Assembly: GCA_026993705.1 (NCBI GenBank)
Contig: JALWSJ010000199.1
Span: 1-6,054 of the forward strand
DNA: 6,054 bases
Direction of reading: 5' to 3'
From: Flavobacteriales bacterium
GTDB lineage: Bacteria > Bacteroidota > Bacteroidia > Flavobacteriales_D > Parvicellaceae
Shown here: positions 1 through 5,464 of the stretch, piece after piece
Layout of the letters: every line of letters starts with the position of its first letter
Position numbering within the stretch: position 1 is the stretch's first letter
Program-made: the position numbers and the translations under genes
Notes under the pieces: model-generated
Told to the model about the DNA's origin: nothing
What the model saw: only the letters and a program-made list of their open reading frames with translations
Database searches by the model: none

Positions 1-66
1 TTGAGAAGTAAAACTAAAAAATGAGAACACTCCCACAACGATTAATAATAATTTAATTTTTTTCAT
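1..66 (-). CDS. Start of an exported protein, cut by the window edge
   Basis: Reading the minus strand from an ATG at 66-64 gives 22 open codons to the window edge, beginning MKKIKLLLIVVGVFSFF and ending SFTSQ. A Lys-rich start followed by about 14 hydrophobic residues is a standard Sec signal peptide. No lipobox cysteine is visible in the part present. The ATG overlaps the TGA of the upstream peroxiredoxin-like gene (ATGA at 66-63), the usual layout of translationally coupled genes, which is the main reason to believe this start. The mature protein lies outside the window, so its function cannot be told. Confidence 0.7.
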   Translation of the reverse strand, partial: MKKIKLLLIVVGVFSFFSFTSQ

Positions 67-599
67 ATTTTTTTAGGTTTTATCCAACGGATAATTTCTT
101 TTTTATCGATGTGATCAGAAAAGTTCGTGCCATAGTGAGCCTTATAAACACGTTGGTTTTCATCAATTAAAAATTCTGCGGGGAGAATATTGCTTTTTGT
201 TTGCATAAATATTTTTCCGGAAACCAATAGTTTTAAAATATCTTTTACTTTCGGTGTTACTTTTCGTTTCCCCTCTTCTATTTCTTCTATCCCGAATTTT
301 TTATACAATGATAAATCGGAATCTGGAACTACGGGGTAATACAAACGTTCTTTAATTCGAGAATTTTCAATTTCATCCTTAGACGAGTTAAACACTCCAA
401 TTATTTCTAAATTGTTTTGCTCAAAATATTCACGGTGCATATTTAATCCTTCCACCCATAAATTAGTATAAGGGCAATTCACATCTCTAAAAAAAGACAA
501 CAAGACTTTCTTTCCTTTGTATTGACTTAAATCAAGTTCTTTATTTTCCAAATCCTTGAGCTTTAATGCCGGTATTTTATCGGGTTTTTCTAATTTCAT
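63..599 (-). CDS. Peroxiredoxin-like / AhpC-TSA family protein with one cysteine
   Basis: The 178-residue protein has a thioredoxin-fold, AhpC/TSA-like layout. The N-terminal part (about residues 8-30, ending in YKGKK) leads to a beta strand VLLSFFRDVNCPYTN (32-46) carrying the only cysteine, Cys42. A later strand, LEIIGVFNSS, and a cis-Pro-like segment, LPAEFLIDENQRVYKAHYG, are as in redoxin proteins. Family members often have a CPxCN-type motif here; this protein has CPYTN, so the second cysteine is Thr45. No other cysteine exists, so if it is a peroxidase it would need a one-cysteine mechanism with an external thiol. There is no signal peptide, so it is probably cytoplasmic. It overlaps the genes on both sides by 4 bp (ATGA), which supports a shared transcript. 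The fold call is fairly sure; enzyme activity is inference. Confidence 0.85.
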   Translation of the reverse strand: MKLEKPDKIPALKLKDLENKELDLSQYKGKKVLLSFFRDVNCPYTNLWVEGLNMHREYFEQNNLEIIGVFNSSKDEIENSRIKERLYYPVVPDSDLSLYKKFGIEEIEEGKRKVTPKVKDILKLLVSGKIFMQTKSNILPAEFLIDENQRVYKAHYGTNFSDHIDKKEIIRWIKPKKI

Positions 600-922
600 A
601 AAGCTTTTTTCAGTTGAATTTTAGTACCATTTTGCAAGATAGTTATAATACTACAATTGGAAGGATAAGTTAAAACAAACTCTTGCGATAAATCAAAAAT
701 TGCATTCTTACCGAATAAACTTCTGCATTCTTCTATACCTTCAGGAGAGTACCGAATCATCAAATACCTATCTTTTTGTTCCCTTAGTACAAACCAAGAA
801 CCTACCCCTTCTCCGGATAACCATTTGGAATGTGAGGGCAATCCTCGTGGTAATTCCTGTGCGGGAAGCACTTTAGGCAACGATAATTTCTTCTTCTTGA
901 ATAATATTTTTATCCTCTTCAT
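596..922 (-). CDS. C-terminal domain of a DUF6695-like protein, in a separate frame
   Basis: An open frame of 108 codons overlaps the 3' end of the preceding gene by 50 bp in the +1 frame. From about residue 15 onward (LPKVLPAQELP, then KWLSGEGVGSWFVL at 33-46 and IRYSPEGIEECRSLF at 56-70) it looks like a small beta-rich domain. As I recall DUF6695 proteins, the same kind of domain (an FLSGxGxxxWF-like motif, then ITRYNxxG) forms the C-terminus of a single chain of about 300 residues. The first 12 residues (MKRIKILFKKKK) are very basic and lie opposite the acidic tail of the other frame, so they are probably not an ancestral N-terminus. AAGGA stands 4 bases before the ATG, so separate translation is possible. 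The alternatives are a disrupted gene, a sequencing indel or programmed frameshifting. The next gene starts by ATGA overlap at 599. Confidence 0.65.
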   Translation of the reverse strand: MKRIKILFKKKKLSLPKVLPAQELPRGLPSHSKWLSGEGVGSWFVLREQKDRYLMIRYSPEGIEECRSLFGKNAIFDLSQEFVLTYPSNCSIITILQNGTKIQLKKAL

Positions 923-1508
923 AATTCCTTATTTTTTCACCTGCAAAAACATTCCACATTGGGGTTGGGGTCAACATAGGAGGAAGGTTCAATATCAATT
1001 TTTGTCTGAAGGACTTTATTCCATTATTGGCTACTGACTTGACAAAACGCGAACAATTAGTTCCTTTTCTTACAAAAGGCCCATAAGGAATAAAAACACG
1101 ATTTTGCATCTCTTTGGCTTTTTTAAATGCTTTACAGAAATTAATCGAAACCAAAGAGCACTCTAACTTTCCATCGCCATGACAAGCTTTTTTGTTTTGT
1201 AATTCATCTATTAATTCATCAATATTAACAGGTGTCGTGTCCACATATTGGATAATTGTTTTCAATTCCAAATCGGTATCGGTTTGTGCATCTCTAACTC
1301 TTCCGTGTCCATGCGGTGCATGATACCTTCCAAAATCAAAATAATAAGGAGTACCGAAACGATTGATTAACACAATGGCCGCGTGTCCGACTTTATAATA
1401 CCCGCCATTGCTAAAGTTTAACGCTTCCATTAAACCGTCGTACCAGGCACCCGCCTGTTTGCATTTGGTTTCCGGCCATGCTAATATTAACGCATATTCT
1501 CGATTCAT
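873..1508 (-). CDS. DUF6695-like protein, N-terminal domain; possible permuted papain-fold hydrolase
   Basis: This protein of 211 residues has no signal peptide. I recognise it, from memory, as a relative of the flavobacterial DUF6695 proteins, whose function is unknown. Visible motifs are YALILAWPET (5-14), KVGHAAIVLI (39-48), YYFDFGRYHAPHGHGRVRD (55-73) and IPYGPFVRKGTNCSRFV (140-156). The order GHxxI first and NCxxFV later is that of circularly permuted NlpC/P60 (YiiX/LRAT-like) enzymes, in which His precedes the nucleophilic Cys; His42 and Cys152 would be the pair. That is inference from motif order only. The end is a charged tail (NYEEDKNIIQEEEIIVA), after which a TAA stop cuts off the domain that continues in the +1 frame at 596-922. 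It starts 3 bp after the stop of the NRDE gene, so both are probably cotranscribed. Confidence 0.75.
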   Translation of the reverse strand: MNREYALILAWPETKCKQAGAWYDGLMEALNFSNGGYYKVGHAAIVLINRFGTPYYFDFGRYHAPHGHGRVRDAQTDTDLELKTIIQYVDTTPVNIDELIDELQNKKACHGDGKLECSLVSINFCKAFKKAKEMQNRVFIPYGPFVRKGTNCSRFVKSVANNGIKSFRQKLILNLPPMLTPTPMWNVFAGEKIRNYEEDKNIIQEEEIIVA

Positions 1509-1511
1509 CTC

Positions 1512-2225
1512 TTATTCTATTATCAATTCTTGTTGTTTTAATTGTGTGTGTATATTCTGTTTGTTCAACAAATCCCAATAATCAAAAAATAAATGCTCAC
1601 CTTGTTTATGTAACTGAGAAATACTTACGGTTTTGGTTTCGTCTTTTCGCTTTAATAAAAAACCTTTTTGTTTTTTATCTAATTTATGCAATTCGATAAC
1701 TTGTTTTTTTGGTGGTATCCCCTCTTTAAATAAGTCATTAAACCGCTGCCTTTTAAGTTCTACTTCTTGTTGCGTGTATAAGGTAGCAGATGACCATATA
1801 TGAGGTTCATTAGCGTTTAAAATGTTTACATTTTTATGCATTCCGTCCCAGACCAATTCATAAAGTGTTTCATTTTGATAAACTATTAGGGTAAAAGGTT
1901 CTATATTTTCGAAAGAGTACTCCCTATAAAAAGTATTGAAATCATCAATCTGCAAAGCGTCTAAAATAATTTGTCCTCTACTTTGGCGATAGTTTCCTTT
2001 TGATACGTGTTTTTTAAAACCGCCGTTTAATAAACAATAGTATGTTCCCTTATCATCTAAGGCTACCCAAGTTCCCGAGGCTTTTTGGTCTTTTGGGGCT
2101 ATATAATTTATATGTGCTAACTTATACACTTCAGGCACAAACGTATAGCGATGAATTTTCTCATCTCGATTGGAAGTTAACACCGGATTCCCGACTAAAT
2201 CTTTATAAAATGTTACCGTACACAT
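1512..2225 (-). CDS. NRDE family protein (TANGO2-like, putative Ntn-hydrolase)
   Basis: A 237-residue protein that begins MCTVTFYKD and carries SNRDE at residues 18-22, the motif that names the NRDE (transport and Golgi organisation 2, TANGO2) family. Cys2 directly after Met is typical: removal of Met would expose an N-terminal cysteine, as in Ntn-hydrolases. Further family-like stretches are YIAPKDQKASGTWVALDDKG (41-60), LLNGGF (65-70), and SRGQIILDAL with an aromatic-rich strand FTLIVYQNETLYELVWDG. The length fits the family (about 230-280 residues). The family's reaction is not firmly known; eukaryotic relatives have been linked to haem trafficking. No signal peptide is present, so it is probably cytoplasmic. 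It lies 10 bp after DinB and 3 bp before the DUF6695-like gene. Confidence 0.93.
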   Translation of the reverse strand: MCTVTFYKDLVGNPVLTSNRDEKIHRYTFVPEVYKLAHINYIAPKDQKASGTWVALDDKGTYYCLLNGGFKKHVSKGNYRQSRGQIILDALQIDDFNTFYREYSFENIEPFTLIVYQNETLYELVWDGMHKNVNILNANEPHIWSSATLYTQQEVELKRQRFNDLFKEGIPPKKQVIELHKLDKKQKGFLLKRKDETKTVSISQLHKQGEHLFFDYWDLLNKQNIHTQLKQQELIIE

Positions 2226-2235
2226 ATTTTCTGCT

Positions 2236-2742
2236 TTATTTTATTACCAAACTACTTCGGTATCGAACGGTTGAAGGAGCAACGCCCAAATTTTCACTGA
2301 CTTCTTTCCCCAAAAAAAGTAATCCTATTTTGATGATTGCCAAATGATGAATAGTGTGTTCCAAAACATACGCCAATTCTCTGTATAGCGAAGACGCAAT
2401 TTTTTCATCCTTGTTCTTTTGCGTAGAGTAATCCGCTATAAAATCAATGAGGGTATTATCTGTTACAATATTTAAAAATGCTTGTACTTTTTCTATGGAA
2501 TTAATTGCGTAAGCTCTATTGGTTTCAATCTGAATATCTCTTTTTCGCTTGTCGTAGCTGACTTCATTTTGCTTGAATCCATTTTGTATCTCGATATAAA
2601 ACTCTATCAGGTGGCGAAAGTGCTGTCCGAGAGTTGACCCGGACAGCAGAGATAATTGTTGATTGTACTCTTCATCCGTAAGACTTTGTATCAAAGTCTT
2701 TACTTCATCTAAAAGTTCATTATTTTCAATTATCAAATTCAT
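2236..2742 (-). CDS. DinB-like (four-helix) family protein
   Basis: The 168-residue, mostly helical protein shows the DinB/YfiT-like pattern. Helix 1 is at about 6-28. The motif STLGQHFRHLIEFY (36-49) supplies His41 or His44. After two more helices comes LEHTIHHLAIIKIGLLF (127-143) with His129 and His133 in HxxxH spacing. One N-terminal His plus this pair would form the usual three-histidine metal site. Relatives include thiol-transferases that use bacillithiol or mycothiol and damage-inducible proteins of unknown role; nothing here tells which substrate is used. The C-terminal stretch LGVAPSTVRYRSSL resembles that of other Bacteroidota DinB proteins. It starts 5 bp after the YceI stop and is followed 10 bp later by the NRDE gene, inside the same tight gene run. 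Confidence 0.85.
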   Translation of the reverse strand: MNLIIENNELLDEVKTLIQSLTDEEYNQQLSLLSGSTLGQHFRHLIEFYIEIQNGFKQNEVSYDKRKRDIQIETNRAYAINSIEKVQAFLNIVTDNTLIDFIADYSTQKNKDEKIASSLYRELAYVLEHTIHHLAIIKIGLLFLGKEVSENLGVAPSTVRYRSSLVIK

Positions 2743-2747
2743 ATTTT

Positions 2748-3308
2748 TTACTTTTTGTATTTCGCATCAACATCAACATCTATTGTTTTGGCAATATTGG
2801 TTGACGGTTTTCCTTTTTCGAAAGCAATTCCGAAATCGGCTAAAGTGATTTGTGTTTTTGCTTTGACGTGTAACTCTCCGTTTTTTACTTCGATTGTCCC
2901 TTTTTGGTGGCTAGGTTTGGTTACTCCTTTGATCGTCATTTCTCCATCGACTTGTGCTTCGTAAACGCCATCTTTTGAAAAATTAATGTCTTTTAGATTT
3001 GTGATTTTTCCTTTAAATTTTGCTTTTGGATACTGCTTGGTATCTAAAAACTTAGGACTATTGAAATGTTTTTGCATAAGTGCTTTGGGAAATTCAAAGC
3101 TTTGCATCGGTATTGAGAAGATAACAACTCCTGTTTCCGAATCGATGGTGCTGACTCCTTTGTAGTTGTCTGCTTTTATGTCTTCTACATCTGTATGTGA
3201 AAAGAAACTGATATGTGCTCCTTTGGTTACATATTTTCCGCTTAATGTAGTAAAGGCTGATAATACTACTAATCCTGTTGCCAATAAGGCTAAAATTGTC
3301 TTTTTCAT
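2748..3308 (-). CDS. Secreted YceI-like (lipocalin-fold) protein
   Basis: A 186-residue protein with a clear signal peptide (MKKTILALLATGLVVLSAF; cleavage probably near residues 18-23) and no lipobox cysteine, so it should be soluble in the periplasm. The mature part follows the YceI pattern: HISFFSHTDVEDIKADN (32-48), IDSETGVVIFSIPMQSFEF (55-73), FNSPKFLDTKQYPKAKFKG (82-100), then DGEMTIKGVTKP (122-133) and a final ITLADFGIAF strand. YceI proteins form an eight-stranded barrel that binds isoprenoid or other long lipids; the ligand here is unknown. It is the first gene of the tight minus-strand run that continues to the left edge, so its promoter should lie in the 3309-3516 gap, where I find no convincing flavobacterial TTG / TAnnTTTG pair. 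Confidence 0.95.
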   Translation of the reverse strand: MKKTILALLATGLVVLSAFTTLSGKYVTKGAHISFFSHTDVEDIKADNYKGVSTIDSETGVVIFSIPMQSFEFPKALMQKHFNSPKFLDTKQYPKAKFKGKITNLKDINFSKDGVYEAQVDGEMTIKGVTKPSHQKGTIEVKNGELHVKAKTQITLADFGIAFEKGKPSTNIAKTIDVDVDAKYKK

Positions 3309-3370
3309 AATTTTTGTTTTTTTGTTGATTTATTTACTTTTTTGATTTTCTTTTTTTGTACCATGTGTTA

Positions 3371-3509
3371 GGGATAGAAGTGGCATCCTTTTGGGGTGTT
3401 GCACCTATGCAACCCAAAAGATATAACGGATAGCCCGACCATTACGGCGTTAAAAAGTTATGTAGTGCAACGGAATTGCTTTTTTATGCCGTAATGGGAA
3501 CACCCAAAA
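3371..3509 (+). ncRNA. Structured intergenic element, possibly a Flavo-1-type RNA
   Basis: This part of the gap between the OB-fold and YceI genes is densely folded. Hairpin 1 pairs CTTTTGGG (3388-3395) with CCCAAAAG (3413-3420), then after a 3-nt bulge TTGC (3399-3402) with GCAA (3409-3412) around a 6-nt loop. Hairpin 2 pairs CCATTACGGC (3439-3448) perfectly with GCCGTAATGG (3488-3497); inside it lies a small GCAA/TTGC hairpin (3467-3479) followed by T6. GGGTGTT (3394-3400) could also pair with AACACCC (3499-3505). The single-stranded words GGGATAGAAGTGG (3371-3383) and ACGGATAGCCCGACC (3426-3440) recall, from memory, an element repeated between genes of many flavobacteria and perhaps the Rfam motif Flavo-1. 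Strand is inferred from that resemblance; on it the RNA would run against its neighbours. The pairing is certain, the identity is not. Confidence 0.5.
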
Positions 3510-3516
3510 ATTTCTG

Positions 3517-3978
3517 CTACTTCAATACATCGCATTTTTCCATGATAACATCTTCGTACATTTCCAAGTCTTCGTCATAAGATGCTCCTGCACGGATTAC
3601 CCCTTTTACTTTCACCTTGTCGCCTACTTTCAGGTGTTCGGCATTAGGGTTGGTTTCCTTGGTGAACGTGCAACTGACTTTTGCATCTGTACCACTTTTG
3701 AGGTAAACCACTTTTTGTTGATTCATATCTTCTTCAATTCCGGATACTGTACCTGTTACTGCCAAAATCTTTGAATCGCCTTCGTCTTGTAAATATTTTT
3801 CGTTGGCTTTTTCGGCATCGTCTAAATACTCCTGTACCAATTTGTCGGAAGTAATTTCTATATCGATAGGCGAGGCTTGTACATCGCGGTGTGGCATAAA
3901 CCACATATAACTAAAAATTCCTCCTCCTATGATGATTCCTGCTAAGACTATAAGCCCGATGATTTTTCCTTTTTTCAT
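3517..3978 (-). CDS. Membrane-anchored OB-fold (tRNA_anti-like) protein
   Basis: A 153-residue protein with a basic start (MKKGK) and a single N-terminal membrane segment at about 6-27 (IIGLIVLAGIIIGGGIFSYM), followed by an HRD motif at 30-32. A helical part (SDKLVQEYLDDAEKANEKY, 44-62) comes next, then an OB-like beta barrel: ILAVTGTVSGIEED, VVYLKSG, AKVSCTFT and VGDKVKVKGVIRAG, ending VIMEKCDVLK. This matches the Bacteroidota 'tRNA_anti-like' OB-fold family, most of which have no known function. The domain should face the periplasm; Cys103 and Cys149 could pair there. An in-frame ATG 18 codons upstream exists, but the chosen ATG at 3978 puts MKKGK directly before the membrane segment, as is usual in the family. 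It lies 208 bp before the YceI gene and has its own leader. Confidence 0.8.
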   Translation of the reverse strand: MKKGKIIGLIVLAGIIIGGGIFSYMWFMPHRDVQASPIDIEITSDKLVQEYLDDAEKANEKYLQDEGDSKILAVTGTVSGIEEDMNQQKVVYLKSGTDAKVSCTFTKETNPNAEHLKVGDKVKVKGVIRAGASYDEDLEMYEDVIMEKCDVLK

Positions 3979-3990
3979 ATTGTATGTGTT

Positions 3991-4018
3991 TAAACCATTT
4001 AAATATTGAACTGGTTTA
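3991..4018. repeat. Inverted repeat in the OB-fold gene leader, possible operator
   Basis: TAAACCA (3991-3997) and TGGTTTA (4012-4018) form a perfect 7-bp inverted repeat separated by 14 bp, centred about 27 bp before the ATG of the OB-fold gene. The spacing suits a dimeric repressor site or a weak RNA hairpin in the 5' leader. No regulator gene is nearby to name as the partner, and arms of this length can arise by chance in AT-rich DNA. Confidence 0.3.
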
Positions 4019-4081
4019 CCTGTTGGTTGCACAATGAGAAAAAACCTTACAGACTTTTTTAATAAAATTTACAGTTATTTT

Positions 4082-4110
4082 TTAAACTACTGAAAATAAA
4101 AAACTTACAA
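4082..4110 (-). promoter_or_regulatory. Weak candidate promoter for the OB-fold gene
   Basis: On the minus strand TTG (4110-4108) is followed after 18 bases by TAGTTTAA (4089-4082). This is the Bacteroidota layout TTG-N17-19-TAnnTTTG, but the last two bases of the -7 box do not match. It would give a leader of roughly 100 bases. It lies just beyond the terminator of the upstream SPOR gene, where a new promoter is needed. Confidence 0.3.
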
Positions 4111-4111
4111 A

Positions 4112-4143
4112 TAAAAAAAAAGCACCTGTAAACAGATGCTTTT
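4112..4143 (-). terminator. Intrinsic terminator of the HU-CCDC81/SPOR gene
   Basis: On the minus strand AAAAGCATCTG (4143-4133) pairs with CAGGTGCTTTT (4128-4118), 10 of 11 positions, around a 4-nt loop. A run of nine T (4121-4113) overlaps and follows the stem. It lies 25 bp after the TAA of the SPOR gene at 4169, as expected. Transcription of the OB-fold gene is therefore probably independent of the SPOR gene. Confidence 0.85.
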
Positions 4144-4168
4144 AAATACTTTCTATATATCTAATCCT

Positions 4169-5254
4169 CTACTTTTTCAATATCCACGAACTAATATCTT
4201 GTTCTTCTTTCAGTTTTTGTTTTATTTCTTTGGCTTTTTTACGCTTAAAGAAATCGCCTACGGAAACTCTGAATAGCCCTTTGTGCGTATCAATTATCTT
4301 GGCATTATAGCCCAAACTTTTCATTTTTTCTATGAAATTATTGGCGTTTTCTTTTTTACTGAAACAGCCACCTATTAAATGATACGCTCCGCTGTTCTTC
4401 CTGCTTTCTTTTTTGGGTTGCGATAATTTGACATAAGTGGTATCGGCTTCATGATGAACAGGTTCAACCGCACCGACATAGAGGTAAGTATTCTGATCTA
4501 AATCTACTCGTTCGACTTCCGTATTGCTATATGTGTTACCTTTTAGCCATTCAACCGTTTCTGTTTTCTCCAACTCCAATGGTTTATATTGCTTAACTTT
4601 CTGATAGGTAAACGGGTTTAAATCCGAATAATGAAAATTTTGCGGATTGGTAAACAAACCTGTTTTCATTGGTACCCAAGCAGAATAAAACAAAATTGGT
4701 ATCAATACGGCTACCGCCCACCACCAATTTTTATTGTTTTTTTCGAGGGTAGAATGAAGTTCCACAATTGGTTTTTCTTCGACCTTATCAAATTTTTCTT
4801 GTTGAATAGGAACTACAGGTGTTTGCTCTACTTTTGTCTTCTCTATTTTTACTGCCTTTACAACAGGTAAACCTATGTGTTGTATGGAAAAATTAGTATC
4901 GGAAGGTATAAATTTAAGTATCCCCTTTTCCGTATAAAGCGTTCCTATTTTTTCTAACTCTACTCTGTGTTTTTCGGCTAACTCTCTCTTTAAATTCTCA
5001 ACATATTGAGTAACTAGTTCGGAAGCCTTGGCATAATCCAATCCCTGCTTTGATGCAAGTTCGTGAATCAAAAGCCCATCGTCATTTATCAGATGTTTGT
5101 TGAAAGAAATTGTTTTTACCGGCGGAATAAAAATGCGGGTAGCTTCGTGCAAATCAGAAGATTGATACTGACCGACAAAACCTCCCATACCGGGAATAAT
5201 TACACAATCGTGTAAAAACAACAAGTGGTAAATATGTTTGTTTATTTCTTCCAA
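4169..5254 (-). CDS. HU-CCDC81 and SPOR domain protein, inner-membrane anchored
   Basis: A 361-residue protein with three parts. Residues 1-135 hold the paired bacterial HU-CCDC81 domains (IYHLLFLHDCVIIPGMGGFV at 8-27; LVTQYVENLKRELAEKHRVE at 80-99, then IGTLYTEKGILKF). A linker is followed by one membrane segment at about 177-195 (WWWAVAVLIPILFYSAWVP). The C-terminus, about 289-361, is a SPOR domain (YHLIGGCFSKKENANNFIEK and GLFRVSVGDF), which in other proteins binds denuded septal peptidoglycan. The layout implies a cytoplasmic DNA-binding-like half and a periplasmic SPOR half, so a link between cell division or envelope and nucleoid is plausible but unproven. The start is TTG (5254-5252): an in-frame TAG lies four codons upstream and no ATG lies between. 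It is divergent from the glycosyltransferase and ends in its own terminator. Confidence 0.93.
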   Translation of the reverse strand: MEEINKHIYHLLFLHDCVIIPGMGGFVGQYQSSDLHEATRIFIPPVKTISFNKHLINDDGLLIHELASKQGLDYAKASELVTQYVENLKRELAEKHRVELEKIGTLYTEKGILKFIPSDTNFSIQHIGLPVVKAVKIEKTKVEQTPVVPIQQEKFDKVEEKPIVELHSTLEKNNKNWWWAVAVLIPILFYSAWVPMKTGLFTNPQNFHYSDLNPFTYQKVKQYKPLELEKTETVEWLKGNTYSNTEVERVDLDQNTYLYVGAVEPVHHEADTTYVKLSQPKKESRKNSGAYHLIGGCFSKKENANNFIEKMKSLGYNAKIIDTHKGLFRVSVGDFFKRKKAKEIKQKLKEEQDISSWILKK

Positions 5255-5464
5255 TTTTACTTTCTATTTATTACTCCTTAATTCAAAATGGAAGGGCTAA
5301 TACGCTTCCTTTCAAAATAGGTTACATTTTTGCAAAAATATTTCCGCAAACAAAAAAACCGTACAGCAAAAATACAAAAACCTTTTCTGTTTTGACACCT
5401 CTCTTTCAAAGAAGTTGAATAAAAATTTCATCAACTCTTTTAATTCTTTTACCTTTAGCACGTT
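5255..5464. promoter_or_regulatory. Divergent promoter region with a 14-bp palindrome
   Basis: This 210-bp gap separates the minus-strand SPOR gene from the plus-strand glycosyltransferase and must hold both promoters. ATTTTTGCAAAAAT (5326-5339) is a perfect palindrome. On the minus strand TATTTTTG, a full match to the TAnnTTTG -7 box, occurs at 5340-5333 (overlapping the palindrome) and again at 5374-5367, within direct copies of GCAAAAATA 34 bp apart. Neither has a TTG at the proper -33 distance, so neither is a firm call. On the plus strand only TACCTTTA (5450-5457) resembles a -7 box, and it lies too near the ATG to be convincing. Confidence 0.4.

Noticed and set aside
825..1037. Plus-strand open frame of 70 codons
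   Set aside because: It lies opposite the two DUF6695-like frames, which have clear protein-like motifs, and its own product shows no recognisable domain.
2042..2347. Plus-strand open frame of 101 codons
   Set aside because: It is antisense to the NRDE and DinB-like genes and crosses their junction; nothing in its product resembles a known protein.
3388..3420. Hairpin read as a terminator for the OB-fold gene
   Set aside because: No T run follows the stem on the minus strand, and it lies about 100 bases beyond the stop; it fits better as part of the larger structured element.
3979..4032. Upstream in-frame ATG that would add 18 residues to the OB-fold protein
   Set aside because: The added residues (starting MQPTGKPVQ) are polar and would precede the membrane segment without the usual basic start; the ATG at 3978 gives the expected MKKGK plus hydrophobic start.
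4631..4870. Plus-strand open frame rich in aromatic residues and Cys
   Set aside because: It is the reverse of the linker and membrane segment of the SPOR gene, where Lys/Glu-rich coding yields Phe/Leu-rich antisense frames.
5411..5436. GTTGA / TCAAC short inverted repeat before the glycosyltransferase
   Set aside because: Only 5-bp arms in AT-rich DNA with no further support; expected by chance.
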